Origin: UBA509 sp038729325
GTDB taxonomy: Archaea; Thermoplasmatota; Thermoplasmata; Thermoplasmatales; Thermoplasmataceae
Assembly: GCA_038729325.1 (NCBI GenBank)
Contig: JAVYSG010000003.1
Location: 1-40,784, forward strand
DNA: 40,784 nt
Direction: 5' to 3'
The notes beneath the pieces were generated by a model. It was not told where the DNA came from and did not search any database. It worked only from the letters and a program-made list of their open reading frames with translations. Every line of letters begins with the position of its first letter. Position 1 is the first letter of the stretch. Of the stretch, positions 1-7,903 are shown in pieces. The translations under genes and the position numbers were made by a program.

Positions 1-133
1 AAAAATATCAGGTACCTTTTCAACACCCTTGTTTATCTCCTTTCTGCTTAAATGTATTGCAGTCTATTTGTTCTGAAAAGATGGCAAATTTAATGAGTGG
101 ATAAATATTACAGTTTTTCCTGAAAGGAGAAGC

Positions 134-205
134 GGATAGGTGGCAGAGCGGTCATGCGTGGGACTGCAGATCCCATCTAATAGGGTTCAACTCCCTACCT
201 ATCCT
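134..205 (+). tRNA. tRNA-Cys (anticodon GCA)
   Basis: A complete cloverleaf can be folded by eye. The acceptor stem GGATAGG (134-140) pairs with CCTATCC (198-204). The D stem is GCA/TGC (143-145 with 155-157). The anticodon stem TGGGA/TCCCA (159-163 with 171-175) closes the loop CTGCAGA, giving anticodon GCA at 166-168. The T stem TAGGG/CCCTA (181-185 with 193-197) closes the loop TTCAACT. The discriminator is T205, as usual for tRNA-Cys. CCA is not encoded and there is no intron. An AT-rich TATA-like stretch lies near 100-113. The last 13 bases are repeated at 1045-1057, so the gene may have served as an integration site. Confidence 0.95.
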
Positions 206-206
206 T
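194..206 (+). repeat. 13-bp tRNA 3'-end repeat, copy 1 (possible attL)
   Basis: CCTACCTATCCTT covers the end of the T stem and the 3' acceptor strand of tRNA-Cys. The identical 13 bases recur in direct orientation at 1045-1057. Integrases of archaeal plasmids and viruses commonly recombine in tRNA 3' ends and leave such a partial duplication. No integrase gene is visible between the copies, so this would be a decayed element. Confidence 0.45.
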
Positions 207-271
207 TGTGCCATATTTTTTTCTGATAGCACAAACATTCTTATATTAACTGTTGATATTCAAAAATGACC

Positions 272-487
272 ATGAAGTATTGCCCTAGCTGTAAGAGAAA
301 TGTCGATACTGAGCATAGTTGGAATGTAGTTGTTCTTGTAATTTTGTTTTTAATCTTTGTCATACCTGGTTTCATTTACTTGGCGTGGAAATGGAAGAGA
401 CGTTGCCCAATTTGTCACACTCCGGAAAAAATGTTAGTGGCTCCTAAATTTGACGACCAGAACGTATCTCCTACCACTTATCCATAA
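272..487 (+). CDS. small zinc-ribbon membrane protein, function unknown
   Basis: This protein of about 71 residues has a CPSC pair at the N-terminus, one strongly hydrophobic helix (about residues 20-41, rich in V, I, L and F), a basic patch WKWKRRC and a second CPIC pair. The two CxxC pairs flanking the helix suggest a zinc-ribbon half-site on each side or a split ribbon. A TATA-like TTATATTAA at 241-249 predicts transcription starting near 269, which favours the ATG at 272 over the ATG at 266. It lies just downstream of tRNA-Cys and inside the interval bounded by the 13-bp repeat, so it may be cargo of a former integrated element. I do not recognise a specific family. Confidence 0.6.
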   Translation: MKYCPSCKRNVDTEHSWNVVVLVILFLIFVIPGFIYLAWKWKRRCPICHTPEKMLVAPKFDDQNVSPTTYP

Positions 488-1251
488 TGAAATGCAAGAG
501 CAATAGTCTTTCACATTAGTACTCGGCGTACTTTGACAACGTGGTAGTGTGGGCTGTCTTAGTTATGTGTCGTTGACCAAGCAGAATTATTGTTCTGGTA
601 TTCCTTTAGTCACCTATCTTTCAATGCAGGATTTGTTTACATTTCTTAGTGGGAGCAATATATCCCATATATTTGTATGAGAAGTAAGATAATTGAGCAT
701 TCAGAGGGCTGATTCCCTTTTTTTAAACCGATTTAGTATATAATTATAAAACACTTTCAGTGTAGAGTGAAAATATTAAAAATATTCAAAACCTTAGTTA
801 ACAGGGAATAAAACACGCATCTAAAATAATTCCTTTATTGTGGCAAACAACTTCCCTCTTATTTATCATCGAATGTGGCAAGGTAGGTGCGGTAAGGCAC
901 CCTAAATTTTTTATCTTGAGTCTGATTATTATTCACACAATAATATATTCCAGAAACCGATCCCTGAGTATATAAAGAAACTTGAGTGATTTTTTCATGC
1001 TTTAAATATATAAATAATTTATATACTATCTTTGATAGTGGATGCCTACCTATCCTTAGGTACTGTAAGTAACCTAAACACTTCCGGCCTTACACATATT
1101 TTTTATTCTACTGAGCTTATGTTGTGGGCCGTTTTTGTGCACTTGCAAGTTTCTCAGCCCCATCTAATAGATTCCCTGGAAATCCCTCATTTTCAGTATT
1201 TCCAATGGAAACATGCAAATATGACTAACACACGTACTTACACATATGGGA
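488..1251. other. AT-rich intergenic stretch of the island
   Basis: No convincing gene is seen on either strand. The short open frame at 1032-1259 has a composition unlike a protein and no promoter or ribosome binding site to support it. The stretch contains the second copy of the tRNA-Cys 3'-end repeat (1045-1057) and several TATA-like AT tracts, for example near 735-750 and 1003-1027. It is probably decayed mobile-element DNA. Confidence 0.5.
1045..1057 (+). repeat. 13-bp tRNA 3'-end repeat, copy 2 (possible attR)
   Basis: CCTACCTATCCTT is an exact direct repeat of 194-206, the 3' end of tRNA-Cys. The flanks of the two copies are unrelated (GTTCAACTC before copy 1, GATAGTGGATG before copy 2), so identity stops at the repeat, as expected for an attachment-site core. 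The interval between copies is about 840 bp. Confidence 0.45.
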
Positions 1252-1668
1252 ATGATTGATAGCGTTCCGGATGAGATGAAGAACACATACCTTAACTTGA
1301 AGAGTTAACATAGAAAGAAACTTGAGCTGAAGGTCATAGGCGGGAATTACTATCTTTACATTGCAAAGGGTGTGTGGGACAGGAAGAAAAAGAAGCCTGT
1401 GAAGAAGACCGTTCTCCCGGAATCAATAGATGGGAACGGAGTACTCAGGGAGAAGAGACCAAAGAGAATATTCTCCTCCTCCATGGTGTACGAGTACGAA
1501 AATTCACAGCTTGTTTGGAATCTCTGCCAGGGTATATACAGAATAATGGAGAAACATCCATATCGCGATCAGATCGCTGCAGCGGCCATTGTCAAGGCCA
1601 TTTATCCCATGCCGTTGCGCCTTGTATCATCACGATTCCAGACGCTGTACATATCTATCCTAAACTAG
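1252..1668 (+). pseudogene. transposase remnant (IS1634/IS4-like, tentative)
   Basis: One frame reads from an ATG at 1252 through a TAA at 1306-1308 and on to a TAG at 1666-1668. After the stop it continues with KLELKVIGGNYYLYIAKG, a basic KKKKPVKK run and a helical segment ending near LVSSRFQTLY. An N-terminal strand pattern of the type VxGxxYYLY followed by basic residues is typical of the start of IS1634/IS4-type transposases. The catalytic DDE core is absent, so this is a dead fragment. The family is inferred from pattern only. Codon use is like the core genome (AGG/AGA, GAG), unlike the AT-rich DNA around it. Confidence 0.5.
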
Positions 1669-1751
1669 GGGCTTATTTAGGGATCAATCTAACTATTTTT
1701 CCGTAATGACCGCATGATCCTAATACCTCTAGGCAAACCTACTTACAGAAC

Positions 1752-2012
1752 ATGACCAGGGAAATAAAGACGATCAACGGGAAGCAGTATGCCTATGAGG
1801 TGTCCATGTTCTGGGATTCTGAACATAGGAAGAGGCACAAAGTATCAAAGTACGCCGGCAAGATCATCAACGGCGACAGGACAATAATGGCGGAGATACC
1901 GAAGAGGGTGAGGGAACTTGCGGAGATCCTGGACCTGAAACCAGAGCTGTTCCCTGAATGGTTTCGAGTTAAGGGTTCAGGTACTGGAGATGAAGGTCAT
2001 ATCCTACAATGA
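1752..2012 (+). pseudogene. second transposase N-terminal remnant
   Basis: The frame encodes about 86 residues. It starts TREIKTINGKQYAYEVSMFW, then has a basic stretch SEHRKRHKVSKYAGKIING. A beta strand with YxYEV, a basic loop and a YxGKI motif is the usual opening of IS1634/IS4-family transposases (family knowledge). The sequence loses this character after about residue 70 and no DDE core follows, so it is read as a truncated element. It could come from the same kind of element as 1252-1668, but the two cannot be joined in one frame. Confidence 0.5.
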
Positions 2013-2184
2013 GATGAGGCAAATGACAGAAGCGTAATGAATTGGGGAATTAAAATTGCACACAAAATTAGTAGGATCAGCTACAATACATACATACTCG
2101 ATTACCAGTATATTATCTCATGCATAAAGTAATAGCGACACTCGTTGATGGACAAACGCGAAATCGAAATTTATTAGCGGTGAA

Positions 2185-2991
2185 GTGACATTGACCCCGT
2201 CATTAAACCAAATCTCAGCTACATTTTGTGTTATCACAATACCCCGTAATGGAACCTTTACCATTGATCCTTCTATCAGTAGCTACCCGGTAGAAGCGGG
2301 AGCTTTCCCTGTTTACGATAGTTCATATAACGTTCTAGGTGAGTACACACTCAGTGCGATGGCCCCAGGCAACTACGTTTCGCCTAATATTGACTTCTTT
2401 GTTTCAGGCGCTACGGCATATCAACCCGTTAATTCAAATTATGGCGTGCATGAAATAAAACAAACTTTAACTTGGAATGGAGACGATCTAGGAAACAACC
2501 CAAGTAATCAGCCTAATGGCGTCTACCTATACTGGGGTGACTTGTATTATCAAGAGAATAGTAATTCTACGGCACTATTCGGTCTTTTACAAGTTGTTAT
2601 GATTGTTCTTAAGGCTGTCGCAACGTTATATGGCGTACCCTTCTTGGCCCCGTTCGGCTTCGTGCAATTCAGCAATCTTGACAATCAAGGCTGGAATTCT
2701 GTCACTAATGACCAAAATGCAGGGGTTAGCACAGGGAAGTATACCCAATATGACAATGTTCTTGGTTCAATGTGGTTTTTATATTGCTTTATTCCTGAGT
2801 TCAAGTGGAGTTATTTGTTCGGTCTTTGGACAAACAGCGATTACTTCAATTATGACTCAAGCTCAAATGCAATCGAGGAATATACTTATAATTCTACGGT
2901 CTGGGTAGTAAATCATAATGTCGACTACCCTCTGGTTTATGGCAGCGTCAACTCGATTAGCTTCTACACTGGAGCTGAGGGGCCTGCATAG
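2185..2991 (+). CDS. unknown surface-like protein, first gene of a two-gene unit
   Basis: I do not recognise this protein of 268 residues. It is rich in N, S, Y, G and W and poor in K and R, as in acid-exposed extracellular or virion proteins. One hydrophobic segment (about residues 130-157, ALFGLLQVVMIVLKAVATLY and on) could cross a membrane. No N-terminal signal peptide is visible. A TATA-like TTTATTA at 2170-2176 predicts transcription starting near 2195, so the start is the GTG at 2185 or the TTG at 2191. No ATG exists in frame after the stop at 2146-2148, so N-terminal truncation is possible. The next gene follows after 12 nt. Codon use and base composition differ from the core genes, which suggests transfer. 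Confidence 0.6.
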   Translation: MTLTPSLNQISATFCVITIPRNGTFTIDPSISSYPVEAGAFPVYDSSYNVLGEYTLSAMAPGNYVSPNIDFFVSGATAYQPVNSNYGVHEIKQTLTWNGDDLGNNPSNQPNGVYLYWGDLYYQENSNSTALFGLLQVVMIVLKAVATLYGVPFLAPFGFVQFSNLDNQGWNSVTNDQNAGVSTGKYTQYDNVLGSMWFLYCFIPEFKWSYLFGLWTNSDYFNYDSSSNAIEEYTYNSTVWVVNHNVDYPLVYGSVNSISFYTGAEGPA

Positions 2992-3003
2992 AGGTGTTAC
3001 GGA

Positions 3004-3534
3004 ATGGCAATAAGCTCCAAAGTAACTAAAATCCTAGTGTTTGCTTTACTGTTTGCTTTCATAGGATACAGTGTAGCCTCAGTGGTATTCCCCCCGTATA
3101 CTCTTCCGGTGACAAAGTATGACATGACAGGGTCGTCCGTAGAAAATGTCACGTTTAACTACTCTGGAATGAGTAGTAAATATAGCTTACATTTAACCGC
3201 TCCACCTGACCCGATTGTAGCGTCTGTTTCATTTGCAGTTACAGTCCAGATTCAGAAGCTCGATCAAAGTATCAAGACGCCATTCTCCTCATCATCTATT
3301 TCTATAAGTAAAGGGGAGATTACTTTTCCCATGGGAGAAAATGTGTCTTACTCTAGTATCACAACAAACAGTGGTAGCCTAATGGTTGTATTCAATGGTC
3401 TTTCTGTTAGTAATCATGGGAACATTACTCTGGTTCTTGACCTCGTCATTGTTCCCTCTTGGAATGTCTGGATTTATCATTTCTCCTCGAGCGCCCGATC
3501 TGTTTCACTTGATGTTCCTATGACATTCACTTAA
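3004..3534 (+). CDS. unknown secreted or membrane-anchored protein, second gene of the unit
   Basis: This protein of 176 residues has a basic start (MAISSKVTK) and then a hydrophobic helix (about residues 10-30), so it has a signal peptide or a membrane anchor. The rest is a Ser/Thr/Val-rich, beta-looking domain with several N-x-S/T sites (for example NVTF, NYSG, NVSY, NITL) and few charged residues. It probably faces the outside of the cell. GAGGTG or GGTGTTACGGA just upstream can serve as a ribosome binding site. It lies 12 nt after the 268-residue protein and is almost certainly co-transcribed with it. No family is recognised. A surface-layer accessory or a virus- or plasmid-derived structural protein are equally open. 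Confidence 0.65.
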   Translation: MAISSKVTKILVFALLFAFIGYSVASVVFPPYTLPVTKYDMTGSSVENVTFNYSGMSSKYSLHLTAPPDPIVASVSFAVTVQIQKLDQSIKTPFSSSSISISKGEITFPMGENVSYSSITTNSGSLMVVFNGLSVSNHGNITLVLDLVIVPSWNVWIYHFSSSARSVSLDVPMTFT

Positions 3535-3708
3535 TAGAATGGGCAAGAGTCTGAGCAATTAAAACTCAATTTCTTATTCAATAGACTTTTTCTAAAAACC
3601 CCTTCCGGTTCCTGAACCTTCCCAACATGGCTGTCGATTCATGGAACACGTATTCTATGTGTCCAGACGGCACACATTGGTAGCGGAACCTTTATTCATG
3701 CCCATTTC

Positions 3709-4113
3709 ATGTACATAATAATGTCACAATGGAGCGATTTAGGCCTCCCTGAAGCGTATAAACACATCAGTGAAAGCGACATTCTTGCCAGGATTGATTC
3801 ACTGGTGGAGTGGAATTCTCTGAAGCCCATGGTATCCTCCCTCTTCCATAACGATACGGAGAAGGGAGGAAGACCCAATGTGGATGAGGTCACCATGATC
3901 AGGACACTCTTCATACAGGAACTTTATGGCCTCAGCGATGAATCAACGGAAATGGAACTCTACGACCGCATCTCTTTCAGGCACTTCCTCAGATACCCGG
4001 AGAAGATGCCGGATGCACGGACCATCTAGCTCTTCAGGGAGAGGCTGCCAGCGTCGGGCATGGACATGAAACTGTGGGATACCATCTGGAAACAGCTCGA
4101 TGAGAAGACCGAT
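3709..4113 (+). pseudogene. IS5-type transposase N-terminal fragment (DUF772-like)
   Basis: The frame encodes WSDLGLPEAYKHISESDILA, then GRPNVDEVTMIRTLFIQ, ELYGLSDESTEMELYDRIS and FRHFLRYPEKMPDARTI. The pattern is: R/KPxxDxxxMxRxLxxQxLYxLSDxxxExxLxDRxSFRxFL. This is the N-terminal InsH/DUF772 domain of IS5-family transposases. A TAG at 4027-4029 interrupts the frame, which continues with LFRERLP and WDTIWKQLDEK to about 4113. The DDE catalytic domain is absent. The likely start is the ATG at 3721. It is an inactive relic marking the right part of the island. Terminal inverted repeats were not identified. Confidence 0.8.
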
Positions 4114-4420
4114 TACTACAATGGCAATTTTCCACAATACTGGCTTCATTGGATTTATGTATGCAATAGTGCCTTAACTTAAACGCCCTTAAGGAGTATG
4201 CTCAGGAAAACTATGATTTTCACCAGGAATAGATGATGCAGATTTGTGGCATGTGCCTCAAACAGACGCGAATCTTTTTTATGAATGTGTTTTTCTTCTT
4301 TACTTTGAATCATGGGTTTACACTTCCTGCTGTGCGAAATGTTGCAATCAATAGCATAAAAGTCTGATTCACTTCATCCGTATAGTAAATTATTTGATTC
4401 AAATGTGAATAGGCCGAAAG

Positions 4421-5947
4421 GTGGGGATACTAAATCAGCAGGAAGATGGTGAAAGCCAGAGGTTTTCATTGCGTGGCACGTTTCCTGTGTTTCTCTACGG
4501 ATTCCTTTCAATCCTGTCTCTTTTCCTGATGTATTTTCTTGGAACCCGCCAGGGCACAATATTTACCGATCCTATTCTTTCCCACCTGATCTATCAGCCA
4601 TTTGCAGGAATTGCAATAATAGTGATACTCAATGCAATGCTCAGCAGATATCCGACAGTGCAGGTATACCTTGTTGGTGCGCTTATGGTTGCATATGCTT
4701 ATATTGCAGCCGCAGTGCTCCCGAATTTTAGCCTTTTTATCTTTCCTCTGATTTCACTGGTATTATCATTTATGCTCGCACTTAGAATCGATCTGAACAG
4801 AAAATCCAGGCTTACCAGGATTGGAATGTTTGTGTCTGTTTCCATCTTTATGCTGATTCTTGGTGGCGCACTGAGATTTTACAACAATCCTGCAGAGTTC
4901 ACCATTGCTTTCGGATCAATATATGATGATGAAAACCCACTTGGAGTACCTTTCCTGTTTTATAACGGCATAGTCATATACAGCAGATTTCTTGTTGTTA
5001 CAGTCAGCATTCCAATAATACTTATGTTTGCCGGTCTTGCAGCAGTTCTGACGGAGAATTATCACCTTATTGTTGGGTATACTTCTTCCAGACGTATCGC
5101 GGGAATAGGAAGAAATTTCAACAGTGCCCTGACTGTTCTGAGCTGCCAGTGTGAGGGGATCACAGCATCGTTCCCATCCATAGTGGCCACAGTTCTGCTC
5201 TCGGCTGTGATTCCGTTAATTTCTCTAAGTATAATCCTGGTCCTGATGACGAACATCCTTCTTTCCAGATATTTCATTAAGGGAGAAAGAGTCAGGATAC
5301 TGGAGAGAATCTGGGCAATCCCATCAAGGGGTTATTTTACTGCAATAGTTGCGGTCTTTCTTCCCCTGGAGATTCTCTTCATAGTCATGAGCGTTTATCT
5401 GGGGTATTTCAGGAACCTCACTGTATTTTCTGCCATAAATATATCGATGTTTGTTTACGGCATACTTTTCTACCATGCTATAACCCGGATTCTTGGCTTC
5501 AGAATTAATATTCCAGCATACGTCGAATATATCATAATTGCAGTATCAACTCTCCTGATGTTCATATGGTATATTCCTACGCTTACAACTGATTCAGTGA
5601 CTGTGGTTTCATACTTTATAATAATGGGGTTCTCCTCATTAATTGCAGGTGCAATATCCGGGCTGCTTTTCCAGAATGTAAATGCCAGGCACAGACTCCT
5701 TTATTTCCAGTATCTCACAATGATGATAAGCACGCTGGCCATTGCCGTGTTTTATATAAGTGTCATAGCTCTGCACGTAATATGGCCATTCTTCGGAATG
5801 GCGGAGCAGATAGAATTTTCCCTTGTTATCTGGGGTATCTCACTTCCTTTCGTGTGGCTAGGCACCAATATTTCACTTAACTCTGAATCATCAGGTTTCG
5901 TACCTGTAACACCACATATTGAAAATGGCATTAGAGAGTCAAGCTAA
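4421..5947 (+). CDS. large polytopic membrane protein, function unknown
   Basis: The protein has 508 residues and about 13 predicted membrane helices spread over its whole length (first at about residues 24-42, last near 475-497). It has short polar loops and a short soluble N-terminus. A motif SCQCEG (about residues 238-243) starts a long hydrophobic stretch and stands out because cysteine is otherwise rare. The start is a GTG at 4421, with a TATA-like TAAATTATT at about 4386-4394, giving a short or absent leader. The topology could fit a transporter or a polymer-export protein, but no transporter signature is seen and I do not assign a function. It stands alone, convergent with the DUF2299 gene. 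Confidence 0.75.
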   Translation: MGILNQQEDGESQRFSLRGTFPVFLYGFLSILSLFLMYFLGTRQGTIFTDPILSHLIYQPFAGIAIIVILNAMLSRYPTVQVYLVGALMVAYAYIAAAVLPNFSLFIFPLISLVLSFMLALRIDLNRKSRLTRIGMFVSVSIFMLILGGALRFYNNPAEFTIAFGSIYDDENPLGVPFLFYNGIVIYSRFLVVTVSIPIILMFAGLAAVLTENYHLIVGYTSSRRIAGIGRNFNSALTVLSCQCEGITASFPSIVATVLLSAVIPLISLSIILVLMTNILLSRYFIKGERVRILERIWAIPSRGYFTAIVAVFLPLEILFIVMSVYLGYFRNLTVFSAINISMFVYGILFYHAITRILGFRINIPAYVEYIIIAVSTLLMFIWYIPTLTTDSVTVVSYFIIMGFSSLIAGAISGLLFQNVNARHRLLYFQYLTMMISTLAIAVFYISVIALHVIWPFFGMAEQIEFSLVIWGISLPFVWLGTNISLNSESSGFVPVTPHIENGIRESS

Positions 5948-5962
5948 TTGCCGCTGCCAGCA

Positions 5963-6583
5963 TTATCCGTACATTGATTCTGAGCCTTTCATATCGCTCT
6001 GACTGAGTATTTCGTTTATGATCCTCCCGGCATCCTGTGGATTGATTCCAAGGTTCTTTGTCAGGAACTCAAGAATCTCTTCGCGGCTTTTTCCCTGTGC
6101 AACCAGATCCTGGATCATCATTACCATTCTGTTGCTCACCTGCTGGTTGAATTCCTCCTCAAGGTGAAGTGTGTGTACCATGAGGTAAAGTGAAGAGAGA
6201 AGCACGTTCAGGGCAAGATTCATCTGATCCTTGGTTAGAGAATCAGTTGCCAGATCGACCCTTGCAATTACCTCCTCGTTTATGCCAAATACCATAAACT
6301 TGGCAATGTCAAGCCTCTGGTTGAGAATTAAAAGTACACGATAGATTGCGAGTCTGTCCTGGTTTTCCAGCACCGCTGTTTCAACTCCCGTTCTAACGGT
6401 AATATGCAGTGCCTCCGGATGAAAACCAATGAGAAATGCAAAGGGTATCTTCTCGTTTTCCAGGATGAGGTGCCATTGATCCCACTTCATCTTCCACGGA
6501 AGATCTATGAGAATCTTTGAATCTTCAGTTCCATCAGAAAACCATGATACAACCTGTTTCTTAATAGCTTCAAGATCTGCCAT
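5963..6583 (-). CDS. DUF2299-family protein
   Basis: The protein has 206 residues. The N-terminal 150 residues match the pattern of DUF2299 (archaeal proteins with a YbjN/type III secretion chaperone-like alpha-beta fold): an amphipathic opening helix ending in VVSWF, then W-rich strands (WKMKWDQWHLILENE), a strand with ALHITVRTG and a long helix RLAIYRVLLILNQRLDIAKF. The C-terminal 50 residues are helical (SREEILEFLTKNLGINP and on) and may be a separate small domain. It is cytoplasmic with no membrane segment. A minus-strand TATA-like TTATAAAAAT lies near 6643-6652. It is followed convergently by the polytopic membrane protein. The molecular function is unknown. Confidence 0.7.
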   Translation of the reverse strand: MADLEAIKKQVVSWFSDGTEDSKILIDLPWKMKWDQWHLILENEKIPFAFLIGFHPEALHITVRTGVETAVLENQDRLAIYRVLLILNQRLDIAKFMVFGINEEVIARVDLATDSLTKDQMNLALNVLLSSLYLMVHTLHLEEEFNQQVSNRMVMMIQDLVAQGKSREEILEFLTKNLGINPQDAGRIINEILSQSDMKGSESMYG

Positions 6584-6654
6584 AAACTTGTATCTTAAAT
6601 TAGTCTAATAATTTGTCTCTCAATAACGAAAACCTCAGATTGTATTTTTATAAC

Positions 6655-6696
6655 GGGCGCAGGAATCAGTGAATGATCTTGAGGTAAAGAGCGCCC
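6655..6696. repeat. GC-rich inverted repeat between two minus-strand genes
   Basis: GGGCGC (6655-6660) and GCGCCC (6691-6696) form a perfect 6-bp stem around a 30-base loop in otherwise AT-rich DNA. It lies 9 bases beyond the stop of the radical SAM gene and just upstream of the TATA box of the DUF2299 gene (minus strand). It may be a 3'-end or processing hairpin of the radical SAM transcript, or a small structured RNA read from the plus strand, where TTTTTATAAC directly precedes it. Confidence 0.35.
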
Positions 6697-6704
6697 CTTA
6701 TTTT

Positions 6705-7868
6705 TCAGTAAATGGATTCTGCAAGAAGATATGGCGCCACTGGAAAATCCGGATCTCTTAAATTTCTTTCACGCCATAATCTTACAATATTATCCTTCAG
6801 TTCCTGTGCCTGAGTCATCTTTTCATCAGTGGGAAGAACACCCAGATTATGAGCCATAACAGTATCATAGTATGGTGAATTGCTGTATTCAACCATTGGT
6901 GAAATATAAACCACGTCACCACGCCCGAGAGGCAATGCAGCCACAAAACCGGAAGTGTCTCTAATGTGCTCTTCAGCAAGAACTCTGCCTCCGGCCCCAG
7001 ACATGATTATTATACCGAGGCTGAGACCTGCTGCCTTCATCTGCCGAATCTCATCCATTGCAGTCTGAAGATCCATGGGCTTGTTCAGGATTTCCAGGAC
7101 CTTTCTGCTGCCAGATTCAACGCCTATGTAAACCCTTTCAAGTCCGGCAGAATGCATCTGCCTGTAGTCAGACTCACCTTTGTTCCTTGGAGTTGTGAAT
7201 GCATCTGAAAACGCATAGACCGGCAGTCCAAGAGTTTCATGTAATGTCCGGATAACTTTTACGACTTCAACTGTGCTGGAATTTATGGCGTTTGCATCTC
7301 CAAGAAATACAGACCTTCTGGAGTATATACCTCTTCCCAGAACCGCCCTTAGGGAATTGACCTGTGAAACTACGGTACCAGTTGAGCCAACTGCATAACT
7401 TATACCGGTGTAAAGTCTGCAGAAGCTGCACCTGTTCCACGAACACCCCCTTGTATATCTAACATACAGGGCAAAATACTGATCAGGTGGTATAACAGGA
7501 ATTCCGCCCCCGTATATCTCCAGCAATCTCATGGCATCTGAAGTAAGCCATTTCCAGTCCCTTTTTCCAATCCAGTCCAGGCCAGTTTCATCGACACTGG
7601 GCAGTCCTGCATTTACAGCCAGTTTCTCAAGTCTTCTGTAAACGGCTTCTGTGACTCTTTCGGATTCACTGCTTTCAAGTTCCCTTATGGATCTCACGCC
7701 TCTGGCAGAACTGATTTCAAGAAACCTGTTCATTATGGTTCTCCTGTAGCTCCTGCCAGCCAGGGATGCGTAGATGATCCTTCCTTCCAGATCGAATGTA
7801 AGCACATCTCCACTCACCTGCCCTATGCTGAAGACCCCATTGTTTACTTTCCATGCCACGCCATTCAT
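6705..7868 (-). CDS. radical SAM enzyme, COG1032-like, substrate unknown
   Basis: This protein of 387 residues has a core radical SAM domain. Its cluster motif is GCSWNRCSFC with Cys142, Cys147 and Cys150 (CX4CX2C), preceded by YVRYTR. This is the variant motif of the family whose members read GCPWNRCTFC (family knowledge). Further signs are FLGDANAI, VYIGVESGSRKVLEILNKP and MSGAGG, the usual SAM-binding strand ends. Such enzymes bind a [4Fe-4S] cluster and cleave S-adenosylmethionine to start a radical reaction. The N-terminal 120 residues lack a recognisable B12-binding domain. It lies 35 nt downstream of the YhfC-like gene and may share its transcript. The substrate cannot be read from the sequence. 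Confidence 0.8.
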   Translation of the reverse strand: MNGVAWKVNNGVFSIGQVSGDVLTFDLEGRIIYASLAGRSYRRTIMNRFLEISSARGVRSIRELESSESERVTEAVYRRLEKLAVNAGLPSVDETGLDWIGKRDWKWLTSDAMRLLEIYGGGIPVIPPDQYFALYVRYTRGCSWNRCSFCRLYTGISYAVGSTGTVVSQVNSLRAVLGRGIYSRRSVFLGDANAINSSTVEVVKVIRTLHETLGLPVYAFSDAFTTPRNKGESDYRQMHSAGLERVYIGVESGSRKVLEILNKPMDLQTAMDEIRQMKAAGLSLGIIIMSGAGGRVLAEEHIRDTSGFVAALPLGRGDVVYISPMVEYSNSPYYDTVMAHNLGVLPTDEKMTQAQELKDNIVRLWRERNLRDPDFPVAPYLLAESIY

Positions 7869-7903
7869 GAGTTCGACCTGCTTGAGGTATGGACAAACCT
7901 GGA

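Noticed and set aside
1032..1259. 75-codon frame downstream of the putative att repeat
   Set aside because: Composition is not protein-like, there is no start context, and it crosses the repeat copy and runs into the transposase relic.
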